From UBA685 sp049890215 (GTDB lineage Bacteria; Pseudomonadota; Alphaproteobacteria; Puniceispirillales; Puniceispirillaceae): a stretch of 22,757 nt of DNA. Location of the stretch: contig JBMHBX010000002.1 of assembly GCA_049890215.1 (NCBI GenBank), positions 1 to 22,757 on the forward strand. Reading direction: 5' to 3'. This document shows, piece by piece, positions 7,359 to 15,177 of the stretch (positions within the stretch are counted from its first letter, which is position 1; each line of letters starts with the position of its first letter). A program made the translations under genes and the position numbers. A model generated the notes under the pieces. That model was not told the DNA's origin. It did no database searches and saw only the letters and a list, made by a program, of their open reading frames with translations.

Positions 7359-8412
7359 TCCTGATTTTGAAAGCCATTTCGGGCATGCGCCGCAGGCGGC
7401 GGCGGCAGCTCATGGACGTGTAAATTTAATTGGTGATCATACTGATTATTGTGGCGGCTATGTTCTGCCCACTTTGATAAGCCAAAGATTAACCGTATAT
7501 ATAAGCAGAAGAGCTGATAACACGATAAATGGTTTGTCATCTGAATTCGGTGCTGAGACAAAGAAAATTGATGAAGTACCGGCTGATAGCTGGCTCTTAT
7601 TTATAAAGGGCGCCCTTGTGCTGATGAATGAGAGGGGCGCAGAACTGTCAGGTTTGAATGTTCTAACCATTTCAGATATCCCTGCCGGCGCCGGTGTGTC
7701 CTCTTCGGCTGCTTTTGAGATCGCATTATTGCGGGCATTATCTGAATTAACCAATATTCCTATCACCGCAAAAGATATGGCTCTTATGGGACAACGCATT
7801 GAACATGAGTTCATTGGCACAAAATGCGGTATTATGGATCAAATGGCAGTTGCCATGGCAGAAATAGGTCAGGCGTTGGCTTTGGATTGTCAGTCTCTTG
7901 AAACGCAAATAATGACAATGGCAGAAGACATTTCGATTGCCATCATTCACACAGGCAGTACCCGCAAATTATCAGCCTCACTTTACAATACAAGACTCTC
8001 AGAGACCATAGAAGCGGCAAAGCAGATGGGGTATAGCCAGCTATCAGACGCCAATATAGAGGATTTATCGCAACTTACAGATGATATTTTGCTAAGACGC
8101 GCACGGCATGTAATTTGTGAAAATGAACGTGTACTAGCCGCAAAAGAAGCGCTAGAGGCCGGTGATATGTTGTCATTAGGAGAATTAATGACACAAAGCC
8201 ATTTGTCTTTGCGGGATGATTATGAAGTCTCAAGTGACGCGCTAGACTCACTAGTTCAAACAGCCATTTCACAAGGTGCGTTGGGTGCACGCCTTACGGG
8301 CGCAGGCTTTGGCGGATGTATTGTTGCCCTTATGGCTGAAGAGGCGGCAGATGACATTATCGCGGCAATTTTAGAGCAATCCCCAGAAGCATGGTTGGTC
8401 GATAGCCTTTAG
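7351..8412 (+). CDS. galK: Galactokinase
   Basis: This 353-residue GHMP kinase phosphorylates galactose at C1 with ATP. The galactokinase signature is GRVNLIGDHTDY (residues 22-33; D29 replaces the commoner Glu). The ATP-binding GHMP loop is GAGVSSSAAFE. CGIMDQ carries the catalytic aspartate, and the C-terminal GHMP motif is GARLTGAGFGGC. The start at 7351 overlaps galT's stop by 8 bp (ATGAGTAA), indicating coupled translation. An oddity is the alanine run before the signature, where the common APGR is read as AHGR, encoded by a GCG-rich stretch. It is the last gene of the plus-strand operon. Only 15 bp separate its stop from the stop of the convergent next gene, with no terminator visible. 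Confidence 0.94.
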   Translation: MSNPDFESHFGHAPQAAAAAHGRVNLIGDHTDYCGGYVLPTLISQRLTVYISRRADNTINGLSSEFGAETKKIDEVPADSWLLFIKGALVLMNERGAELSGLNVLTISDIPAGAGVSSSAAFEIALLRALSELTNIPITAKDMALMGQRIEHEFIGTKCGIMDQMAVAMAEIGQALALDCQSLETQIMTMAEDISIAIIHTGSTRKLSASLYNTRLSETIEAAKQMGYSQLSDANIEDLSQLTDDILLRRARHVICENERVLAAKEALEAGDMLSLGELMTQSHLSLRDDYEVSSDALDSLVQTAISQGALGARLTGAGFGGCIVALMAEEAADDIIAAILEQSPEAWLVDSL

Positions 8413-8427
8413 ACATCGCTTATAGTG

Positions 8428-8835
8428 TTAGCTCACACGCTCCATATCGCGAAGTAATTGCACTTCCTCTAAATCGATTGTCAGCTTTTTCGCTGCCGCT
8501 GTGCCTTCTAACATAATTCGCCAAAAAGGCGTTATCTCTGCGCTTTTCTGACCTTTGGCACGTTCTTCAAGCGCCGCTTGCACAACAATACGCAAGAAAA
8601 TACCAGAGGAAACCGGGCAAGTTGCATCGGCGTTGTGGTTTTCTGCCAAGGCATTTCGCATATCTGCAGGCGTTCGCACTTCTCCTTTTGGAATTTTACG
8701 GATAAAAGCGTCAATTTCTTGTGGAGATGATATTAATAACTTGCTGCCTTCCGGAATGCCCGCAAAGGTCTTTTCTAAAATGACCACTCGGGGCACTTTG
8801 CCATTATCTCGCTTTTCAACCCAGCTTTTTGCCAT
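8428..8835 (-). CDS. Small MGMT-like (alkyltransferase-fold) protein, function unknown
   Basis: This 135-residue protein has a plan I associate with short proteins annotated as MGMT family: an N-terminal K-x-W start, then P-x-EIDAFIRKIPKGEV, a helix with ADMRNALAENHNADATCPV, and ITPFWRIML near the end. The family hallmark CP-x-SSGIF is at residues 73-80, with Cys73 as the only residue in a position reminiscent of the alkyl-acceptor PCHR cysteine. The PCHR motif itself is absent, so DNA repair activity should not be assumed. The ATG at 8835 is chosen because the family starts near KSW; a TTG at 8859 would add eight residues with no better ribosome site. It lies 41 bp after the GH42 beta-galactosidase on the same strand. 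Its role in a sugar operon is unknown. Confidence 0.6.
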   Translation of the reverse strand: MAKSWVEKRDNGKVPRVVILEKTFAGIPEGSKLLISSPQEIDAFIRKIPKGEVRTPADMRNALAENHNADATCPVSSGIFLRIVVQAALEERAKGQKSAEITPFWRIMLEGTAAAKKLTIDLEEVQLLRDMERVS

Positions 8836-8876
8836 TGTTACAGTTACCGCTTTGCCCAAATTAGGTTCTAGCTAAT

Positions 8877-10841
8877 TTATTTTGAGACTTTCATGATCGT
8901 CACATCAGCTTGATTCATTTGTCTTTTACCAAGGAGCAAATCACCTTCAAAACTATCAGGAATCTGCACAGTATCAGGTCCATAATGTGTGAAAATGAGG
9001 TGCGAGCCACGTTGGCGCACGCGCAAATAATCAGGCATATCATGACAAGCTATATCAGCTGCGCGCATCGTGTCCCCTATCACAGCTTTTAGCAACACTT
9101 CATCTGGCCATGCACATAAATAGCTACCTTGATTGCCACTTGTGGCGAATGGCAACCCATCAGCGCACTCACCCATAACAGCACCTGTCACCTTGCCCTC
9201 TTCGCGCCAGATGGATATATTGCCCTCTATACCGTGATAATGCGCTGTTATCGGCATATGAGACGGCAACGCATCAATGCGCTCTGTCTGAAACCCTGTC
9301 ATCTGGCTAATCACATCTTGCATGAGATTTGACGGCAATTGAAAATCAGTGGTCTTCAATCCCGTTCTTGGCCCTGCCAGAACACGACAGCCAGATTGTT
9401 TCACTCTATTTGCCAGTTCGTCTGACAGGCATAAAAGGCTTGGTACGATTAGCAACTTATAGCCATCAATGCTATCTTCAGGTCCAATGACATCAATTGA
9501 TCCGCCATTTTGTCGGACCGCCCGATAGATATCAAGGACAAGCCGCAGATAATAAAAATCCTCTGTTTGGCCATCAAACTCTGTCATCCAATCTGCTTCA
9601 TAATCATGTATAAGCGCGACAGGTGCCTGCTCTGTTTTGCCAAGATTGATATCTGTAAGTTCATCATTTAGCTGACGAACTTCCGCCAAAGCTGGCGCCG
9701 GTTGATTGTTGCGAAGCATTAAACCTGCATGCATTTGTTCTTGCGCAAAGGGTGCCTGACGCCACCTGAAATAACTGACAACCTCAGCATCATGGGCAAA
9801 TGCCTCCCAAGACCACAACCTGACAGCCCCTTTAGCAGGGATGGGATTATAAGCAGCCCAATTCACCGGCCCTGGCTGTTGTTCCATAATCCATAAGCGC
9901 GCCATTCCGCGATAAAGATCGTGATGAAAAGCCTGAAAATCTGGATCACCAACGCGCAAGCAGGCTATTTCCAGTTCACTATCACGCCGGGCCTTTTTTT
10001 GCATATTCTGCAAAAACCCTAGAGGATAAGAGTCCCAGGTAGCAATGTCCAAATTTGCCGCAACGGGGCGGGCATTAAATTGGTTAAAATCTCCCATAAA
10101 ATTATGGCTTATTGGCTTATCACCGCTATGCTCTCGAATTATTTGTGTCTGAGCCCTGTCAAAATGGACGATTTCATCTGTTGAGAATCTCCTGAAATCC
10201 ATATTATGACTGGGATTTGCCTCTGTGACTGTCAGATTTGGCAATTCAATTTCATCAAAAGACCGATAGGCCATTGACCAGAAAATAGTGCCCCATGCTT
10301 CGTTTAGCGCTTCAATCGTGCCGTAGCGCTCTGAAAGCCAAGCACGAAAACGTAATTTGGCGTTCTCACACCATGAAATCGCCGTATCGTGACAACCATA
10401 TTCATTATCTGTTTGCCATGCCTGTATATAGGGATTTTGACCGTATCTTTGAGCTAATTTGGTTGTTATGCGTTTGCATTCTTCAATGTAACCCTGGTGG
10501 GAAAATGAATAATGGCGGCGTGAGCCGTAGCCCCGGGACCTACCATCACTGTCAACAGCGAGCATGTCCGGCATTTTGTCAACGAGCCATTTTGGCGGCG
10601 TTGCAGTCGGCGTACACATAATAATTTTGAGACCAGCACTACCTAAGATCTCAACAGCATCATCCAACCATGAGAAATCATAAATACCCTCTTCTGGCTC
10701 CATTTTTATCCAGGAAAATTCAGCAATACGAACCCAGCTGATCCCAGCCTCAACCATGGCCTTTGCATCGCTGTCCCATAATTCGCGCGGCCAATGTTCA
10801 GGATAATAACAAACACCTGTTTCAGAGATTGTTCCACTCAT
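8877..10841 (-). CDS. Beta-galactosidase, glycoside hydrolase family 42
   Basis: This 654-residue protein has typical GH42 length and three-domain order: a catalytic TIM barrel (about 1-390), a trimerisation/glutaminase-like domain with LIVPSLLCLSDE (about 400-580) and a small C-terminal beta domain. Catalytic residues are visible: acid/base Glu147 in QTDNEYGCHD, and nucleophile Glu320 in WIMEQQPGPVNW. The barrel start GVCYYPEHWPRELW and EFSWIKMEPEEG are standard GH42 sequence. There is no signal peptide, so it acts in the cytoplasm on imported beta-galactosides. It starts 12 nt after the ATPase gene stop and is clearly in its operon. Family and fold are secure. The exact substrate (lactose, beta-galactosylglycerol or short beta-galactans) cannot be read from the sequence. 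Confidence 0.94.
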   Translation of the reverse strand: MSGTISETGVCYYPEHWPRELWDSDAKAMVEAGISWVRIAEFSWIKMEPEEGIYDFSWLDDAVEILGSAGLKIIMCTPTATPPKWLVDKMPDMLAVDSDGRSRGYGSRRHYSFSHQGYIEECKRITTKLAQRYGQNPYIQAWQTDNEYGCHDTAISWCENAKLRFRAWLSERYGTIEALNEAWGTIFWSMAYRSFDEIELPNLTVTEANPSHNMDFRRFSTDEIVHFDRAQTQIIREHSGDKPISHNFMGDFNQFNARPVAANLDIATWDSYPLGFLQNMQKKARRDSELEIACLRVGDPDFQAFHHDLYRGMARLWIMEQQPGPVNWAAYNPIPAKGAVRLWSWEAFAHDAEVVSYFRWRQAPFAQEQMHAGLMLRNNQPAPALAEVRQLNDELTDINLGKTEQAPVALIHDYEADWMTEFDGQTEDFYYLRLVLDIYRAVRQNGGSIDVIGPEDSIDGYKLLIVPSLLCLSDELANRVKQSGCRVLAGPRTGLKTTDFQLPSNLMQDVISQMTGFQTERIDALPSHMPITAHYHGIEGNISIWREEGKVTGAVMGECADGLPFATSGNQGSYLCAWPDEVLLKAVIGDTMRAADIACHDMPDYLRVRQRGSHLIFTHYGPDTVQIPDSFEGDLLLGKRQMNQADVTIMKVSK

Positions 10842-10853
10842 ATGATCTGGTGC

Positions 10854-11903
10854 CTAACGAATAACATTGCCATCTTTATCGAACAAATGCAGACGCGCTT
10901 TGTCAAATGTCAAATATATCATATCGCCTGGTTTTAGTATCTCACTATCTTCAAGCTTGGCTGTGACACTATCGCCATTGGATAAATCAACATAGCCAAT
11001 CGCATATTCGCCAAGATGTTCTGTATGTCGGATTGAACCTGATAACTGCGCATTTGCCTTTTTTGTGCTGATTAAATGCTCTGGCCGGATACCTATTTTG
11101 TGTGCCTCCGCTTTTTTTGGCGCCGCAATGATAGGGCTACCATCCAAGATGAGCTTTCCATCCTTTGAGGATACATCAAGTATATTCATTTTTGGGCTAC
11201 CTATAAATTCAGCAACAAATAAATTATCTGGCTGATTATATAAGGTTAACGGGCTGCCAACCTGTTCAATTCTGCCTGCATTCAGCACCACAATTTTATC
11301 AGCTAAAGTCATAGCTTCAACTTGGTCATGCGTTACATATACCATCGTTGCATCTAACTCAGCGTGAAGGTTAGCTATTTCGATTCTTGTTTGCACACGC
11401 AACGCTGCATCTAAGTTCGATAATGGCTCATCAAATAAAAATACAAGGGGATCACGCACGATTGCTCTTCCGATGGCAACGCGTTGTCGCTGACCACCTG
11501 ATAAATGTTTTGGCAATCTGTCCAGATAATCCGTAATTTGCAGTGATTGTGCTGCAGCTGCCACTCTGCGTTTTATCTCATCAGCTGCAACTTTGGATTG
11601 ACGCAGACCAAATGCCATATTGTCAAACACTGTCATATGCGGATAAAGCGCATAGGATTGAAATACCATAGCCACACCGCGCTCTGCCGGCACAACATCA
11701 TTAACAATATCATCGCCAATAGACAATGTGCCATCTGTGATATCTTCTAGCCCTGCAATCATCCGCAATAATGTCGATTTACCACAGCCAGACGGGCCTA
11801 CAAATACAATAAACTCACCTGCCTCAATCTCCAGGTCAATGCCGTGTATGACATCAATTTTACCATAAGATTTTTTAATATTTTGCAAGCTGAGGCGTGC
11901 CAT
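10854..11903 (-). CDS. ABC sugar transporter ATP-binding protein, MalK/UgpC/MsmX type
   Basis: This 349-residue ATPase has Walker A GPSGCGKST (about residues 36-44), a Q-loop in MVFQSYALYPHMTV, signature LSGGQRQRVAIGRA, Walker B VFLFDEPLSNLD and H-loop YVTHDQVEAMT. A C-terminal TOBE-type domain follows (IGIRPEHL). The family usually starts MARLSLQN-like, so the ATG at 11903 is chosen; it has AGGAG 8 nt upstream (11912-11916). An upstream in-frame ATG at 11921 would place that site inside the gene. It leads the minus-strand operon with the GH42 beta-galactosidase. It is the only carbohydrate-type ATPase in the window, while the plus-strand operon has two permeases and none, so it very probably energises that transporter. 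Confidence 0.93.
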   Translation of the reverse strand: MARLSLQNIKKSYGKIDVIHGIDLEIEAGEFIVFVGPSGCGKSTLLRMIAGLEDITDGTLSIGDDIVNDVVPAERGVAMVFQSYALYPHMTVFDNMAFGLRQSKVAADEIKRRVAAAAQSLQITDYLDRLPKHLSGGQRQRVAIGRAIVRDPLVFLFDEPLSNLDAALRVQTRIEIANLHAELDATMVYVTHDQVEAMTLADKIVVLNAGRIEQVGSPLTLYNQPDNLFVAEFIGSPKMNILDVSSKDGKLILDGSPIIAAPKKAEAHKIGIRPEHLISTKKANAQLSGSIRHTEHLGEYAIGYVDLSNGDSVTAKLEDSEILKPGDMIYLTFDKARLHLFDKDGNVIR

Positions 11904-11911
11904 AGCGAATG

Positions 11912-11916
11912 CTCCT
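11912..11916 (-). promoter_or_regulatory. Ribosome binding site deciding the ATPase gene start
   Basis: AGGAG on the minus strand ends 8 nt before the ATG at 11903. It supports this start over the in-frame ATG at 11921. Confidence 0.6.
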
Positions 11917-11940
11917 GTCATGTGCCATATGGATGTGATC

Positions 11941-11968
11941 AGTGTACCTATTAAGGAGCTAAAAACAA
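11941..11968 (-). promoter_or_regulatory. Weak candidate promoter for the ATPase-GH42 operon
   Basis: On the minus strand TTGTTT (11963-11968) and TACACT (11941-11946) are separated by 16 nt. The matches to sigma70 hexamers are partial (three and four of six). It lies in the 101-bp divergent gap with lipB and would give a leader of roughly 30 nt. No second MelR-type site is recognisable by eye. Confidence 0.28.
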
Positions 11969-12004
11969 GATATTACGCAGGAAAAGGCCACGCAATTTCA
12001 CATC

Positions 12005-12751
12005 ATGCCAATAGCAGAAAACGCATTTTATTTACCCGTAGCGCATGATACTGTAAAGATGTCCCCAATCCTTGAAAGTAAGAGTGTTTGGCCCATGCCA
12101 CAGTGGCAGATATTTGATACACCGCGTCTCTATAAGCCGACCATTGAAGATATGGAAATCCATGTCAAACAAATGCAGTCCGGCAAAATGGATGAAGCTA
12201 TCTGGATACTTTCACATGAGCCCGTCTATACCGGCGGCAGCTCTGCAACAGATGCCGATATCATTGGTAGCTCTGATATCCCCTTTGTGCCAACAGGACG
12301 CGGCGGGCAATGGACTTATCATGATGAAGGAATGCGTATTATTTATCCCATGCTAGATTTGCAGAAACGGGGTACTGATTTACGCCTTTATGTCCACACG
12401 CTTGAAGCATGGATCATAGATGTTCTTGCCTGTTTTTCCATCAAAGGAGAACGCAGAGAAGGATTACCCGGCGTTTGGGTACGCCGGCCCGGGCCGCAGG
12501 TAAATTATGATAAAATCGCTGCACTGGGTGTTCGCATTTCAAAATGGGTAACCTATCACGGCTTTTCTATAAATATTGACCCTGATTTATCTGCTTTTGA
12601 GGCTATCGTGCCTTGTGGTGTATCAGATTCAGGAACAACAAGCTTTGCTGCGCTTGGGCAAGAGATATCACAACCAGAACTTGATATGGCTATCAAAGAT
12701 TGCTTTTCACGACATTTTGGAAAAGGCACAAAAATGGGACGGTCGGATTAA
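12005..12751 (+). CDS. lipB: Octanoyltransferase (lipoate-protein ligase B)
   Basis: This enzyme transfers octanoyl from acyl carrier protein to lipoyl domains, the first step of lipoate synthesis. Motifs are GRGGQWTYHDEG (residues 98-109), KIAALGVRISKWVTYHGF (170-187, catalytic Lys170) and FEAIVPCGVSD (198-208, catalytic Cys204), so the Cys/Lys dyad is intact. The length of 248 is longer than usual (about 210-230). The first 30 residues look unlike the family, and no Shine-Dalgarno precedes this ATG or the in-frame ATGs at 12059 and 12095, so the true start may be one of those. The gene is divergent from the galactoside ATPase operon. Its stop overlaps that of the convergent next gene by 4 bp. 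lipA is not in the window. Confidence 0.9.
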   Translation: MPIAENAFYLPVAHDTVKMSPILESKSVWPMPQWQIFDTPRLYKPTIEDMEIHVKQMQSGKMDEAIWILSHEPVYTGGSSATDADIIGSSDIPFVPTGRGGQWTYHDEGMRIIYPMLDLQKRGTDLRLYVHTLEAWIIDVLACFSIKGERREGLPGVWVRRPGPQVNYDKIAALGVRISKWVTYHGFSINIDPDLSAFEAIVPCGVSDSGTTSFAALGQEISQPELDMAIKDCFSRHFGKGTKMGRSD

Positions 12752-13173
12752 TTCTGGCTGATGATTGGCAAGATAGCTGAAATGGCTTTATCCGCATAGG
12801 AGCGCAAAACGCCGTCATCCTGCGCACGACCAAGCATGCCTTCAATAGGACCGTCATAGTGAATGATTTGATTTCTCACTTCACGCAGCCACTCCAATTT
12901 TCGTCTTTCTGCCATCGTAAGGTAGTCATAACCACCTGCTTCAAAATAGCCGCCACCATAATCATCATCACTATCTTCATCCTGCGGCGACAAATCAAAA
13001 ATTTGCTCTTCATAGCGAATGACATCAACGATGGTCGCAGACAATATGATCACAGAGGCCCATAACTTATGACGGATAGCCAGTTGCAATTCTTTCATAA
13101 GCCTGGTGCTGTGAGGCCCATAACCAAGCGTCTCAGGCAATAGGGATGAAAATTTATCTGCCGCCGATGACAT
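12748..13173 (-). CDS. Small HEPN-like protein, unknown function, coupled to pccA
   Basis: I do not recognise this 141-residue protein as a named family. It is mostly helical. The first long helix (about residues 24-55, MKELQLAIRHKLWASVIILSA) resembles the first helix of HEPN proteins. Residues 97-106 read REVRNQIIHY and hold an R-x4-H motif (Arg100, His105), the hallmark of HEPN nucleases and nucleotide-binding relatives. Between them is an acidic, glycine-rich insert (65-83, DEDSDDDYGGG). Its ATG shares the A of the upstream pccA TAA stop (TAATG), so translation is coupled to the biotin carboxylase gene. That position suggests a housekeeping or regulatory partner more than a toxin; no antitoxin gene adjoins. 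The fold is inferred from one short motif and helix pattern only. Confidence 0.75.
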   Translation of the reverse strand: MSSAADKFSSLLPETLGYGPHSTRLMKELQLAIRHKLWASVIILSATIVDVIRYEEQIFDLSPQDEDSDDDYGGGYFEAGGYDYLTMAERRKLEWLREVRNQIIHYDGPIEGMLGRAQDDGVLRSYADKAISAILPIISQN

Positions 13174-15152
13174 TAACTATCGCTATCTTCCAAAGACAAG
13201 GTAAGGATTTCATCTTCTACGTTTAGATTATCACCTTCTTGCACTTTCACTGACGTGATGACACCACTAGCTTCGGCGACCAATAGATTTTCCATTTTCA
13301 TCGCTTCTATCACAGCCACATTTTGCCCCTTTTGAACCTTATCTCCTTCTGCGACAAGCAATTTTGTTAACAGCCCAGGCATAGGCGCTATGACCTTATC
13401 TGCGCCAACGCTATCATCAATTACAGGCATATAAACAAGATAATCTGCCATCCTTGCCGGAAGAATTTGCACTGTCAGGCGCATAGCACCCTTCGTTACG
13501 GTTACATGATGATTATCAATTGTCAGTTGGGCCGGATAAGCATGTCCATCACACAGCCCTTGATAAATACCCTCTCGAACCAGACCTTCAAGTCGGTGTT
13601 CAGCCTTGCCAATGGAGACCAAAACACTTTCTTGCTCATAAACAATCTCTGCTTTGTGAAGGTCAGCATCAGCTTGCCCTGCAAGCATCACAACAAATTT
13701 TGTGTCACTATGCCCATGTTCAAATCGCGCTAAAGAATTGGCAACTGCCAAGGTTGCCAAAGCTGTCATTTTCGTGAAATTTTCGCCTGCCGGCACGTTT
13801 GCTGTAAAACCTTGTTCATATTCAGACGCGATAAAGCCAGTTGTGATATCGCCTTTTTTATATAAATCATTTGCAAGAACAGAGGCCAAAAACTGACGGT
13901 TTGACTGGATACCCCTTATCTCATAATGATCTAGCGCTTGCGATAATCTGTTAATTGCTTGCGTTCTATCTTTACCATAAGCAATTAATTTAGAAATCAT
14001 GGGATCATAAAACATAGAAATTGCGCCACCTTCTTCTACGCCAGAATCAACCCGTACCCCCTCACCTTTCGGTTCACGATAGCGTGTTAATTGACCAATA
14101 GATGGAAGGAAGTCTTTTTCTGGATCTTCGGCATAAAGACGTGCTTCCATTGCCCACCCTGAGGGCACAATATCAGCTTGCCTTAGTGTTAAAACCTCCC
14201 CTGCTGCTATGCGTATCATCCATTCCACCAAATCAAGATCATAAACCAGTTCAGTGACAGGATGCTCCACCTGAAGGCGCGTATTCATTTCAAGAAAATA
14301 AAAATCCTGCTCTGCGCCAACGATGAATTCAACAGTACCGGCGGAGCGATAAGATACCGCCTTTGCCAAAGCCACTGCCTGTTGTCCCATAGCTGCTCTT
14401 GTTTCTTCTGAGATAAAAGGACTAGGGGCTTCTTCTAATACTTTTTGATGACGCCTTTGAATCGAGCATTCACGCTCACCCAGAAATACAGCGCCACCTT
14501 TGCCATCTGCCAGCACCTGAATTTCAATATGACGCGGCTTTACAACAAATTTTTCAATAAAAACACGGTCATCACCAAAGGCATTTCGTGCTTCATTCAT
14601 TGCGGCGGTCATACCATCTTCAAGAGCGGCTTCATCCTCTACAACCCGCATGCCTTTACCCCCGCCACCAGCAGACGCCTTGACCATCACAGGATACCCA
14701 ATTTCTGAAGCAGCTTGTTTTGCTTCTTTTATGTCACGCACAGCATCAGCGGTGCCCGGCACTGTAGAAACACCTGCTTTCACAGCCCATTTCTTGGACT
14801 CAATCTTATCGCCCATCACTTCGATAGCGTGTGAGCCGGGGCCAATGAAGACAAGGCCTGCTGCTTCGACAGCCGCGACAAATTTCGCATTTTCAGACAA
14901 AAAGCCAAATCCGGGATGAATGGCTTGCGCACCTGATTTTAGCGCTACTTCAATAATCACATCTGCTTTAAGGTAACTATCGGCTGAGGCAGCGCCCCCA
15001 ATGTGATAGGCCTCATCAGCCATTTTGACGTGAGGTGTGCCAGCATCAGCGTCTGAATAAACAGCCACAGTCGCAATATTCATTTTCTTGGCAGTGCGAA
15101 TAATGCGACAAGCAATTTCGCCACGATTTGCAATTAAAATCTTATTAAACAT
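13173..15152 (-). CDS. pccA: Acyl-CoA carboxylase alpha chain (biotin carboxylase + BCCP), probably propionyl-CoA carboxylase
   Basis: This 659-residue protein carboxylates its own biotin with ATP and bicarbonate, then passes the carboxyl to the beta chain. Domain order is biotin carboxylase N-lobe (MFNKILIANRGEIACRII start), ATP-grasp with the glycine-rich loop KASAGGGGKGM, EMNTRLQVEHPVTE, biotin carboxylase C-lobe to about residue 445, a divergent linker/BT-type region, and a C-terminal biotinyl domain with EAMKM. Lys619, 40 residues from the end, is the biotin site. AGGGGG lies about 8 nt before the ATG. It is 25 bp downstream of pccB, and the small HEPN-like gene overlaps its stop. Propionyl-CoA is preferred over 3-methylcrotonyl- or geranyl-CoA by overall likeness and by the partner beta chain; this is recollection, not alignment. 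Confidence 0.9.
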   Translation of the reverse strand: MFNKILIANRGEIACRIIRTAKKMNIATVAVYSDADAGTPHVKMADEAYHIGGAASADSYLKADVIIEVALKSGAQAIHPGFGFLSENAKFVAAVEAAGLVFIGPGSHAIEVMGDKIESKKWAVKAGVSTVPGTADAVRDIKEAKQAASEIGYPVMVKASAGGGGKGMRVVEDEAALEDGMTAAMNEARNAFGDDRVFIEKFVVKPRHIEIQVLADGKGGAVFLGERECSIQRRHQKVLEEAPSPFISEETRAAMGQQAVALAKAVSYRSAGTVEFIVGAEQDFYFLEMNTRLQVEHPVTELVYDLDLVEWMIRIAAGEVLTLRQADIVPSGWAMEARLYAEDPEKDFLPSIGQLTRYREPKGEGVRVDSGVEEGGAISMFYDPMISKLIAYGKDRTQAINRLSQALDHYEIRGIQSNRQFLASVLANDLYKKGDITTGFIASEYEQGFTANVPAGENFTKMTALATLAVANSLARFEHGHSDTKFVVMLAGQADADLHKAEIVYEQESVLVSIGKAEHRLEGLVREGIYQGLCDGHAYPAQLTIDNHHVTVTKGAMRLTVQILPARMADYLVYMPVIDDSVGADKVIAPMPGLLTKLLVAEGDKVQKGQNVAVIEAMKMENLLVAEASGVITSVKVQEGDNLNVEDEILTLSLEDSDS

Positions 15153-15177
15153 TCTCTTATCCCCCTAACCGCGCTGC

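Noticed and set aside
8413..8427. Bidirectional terminator between galK and the convergent MGMT-like gene
   Set aside because: The 15-bp gap has no stem or T-run.
12748..13173. Toxin of a HEPN/MNT toxin-antitoxin pair
   Set aside because: No nucleotidyltransferase or other antitoxin gene adjoins, and the gene is fused translationally to pccA.
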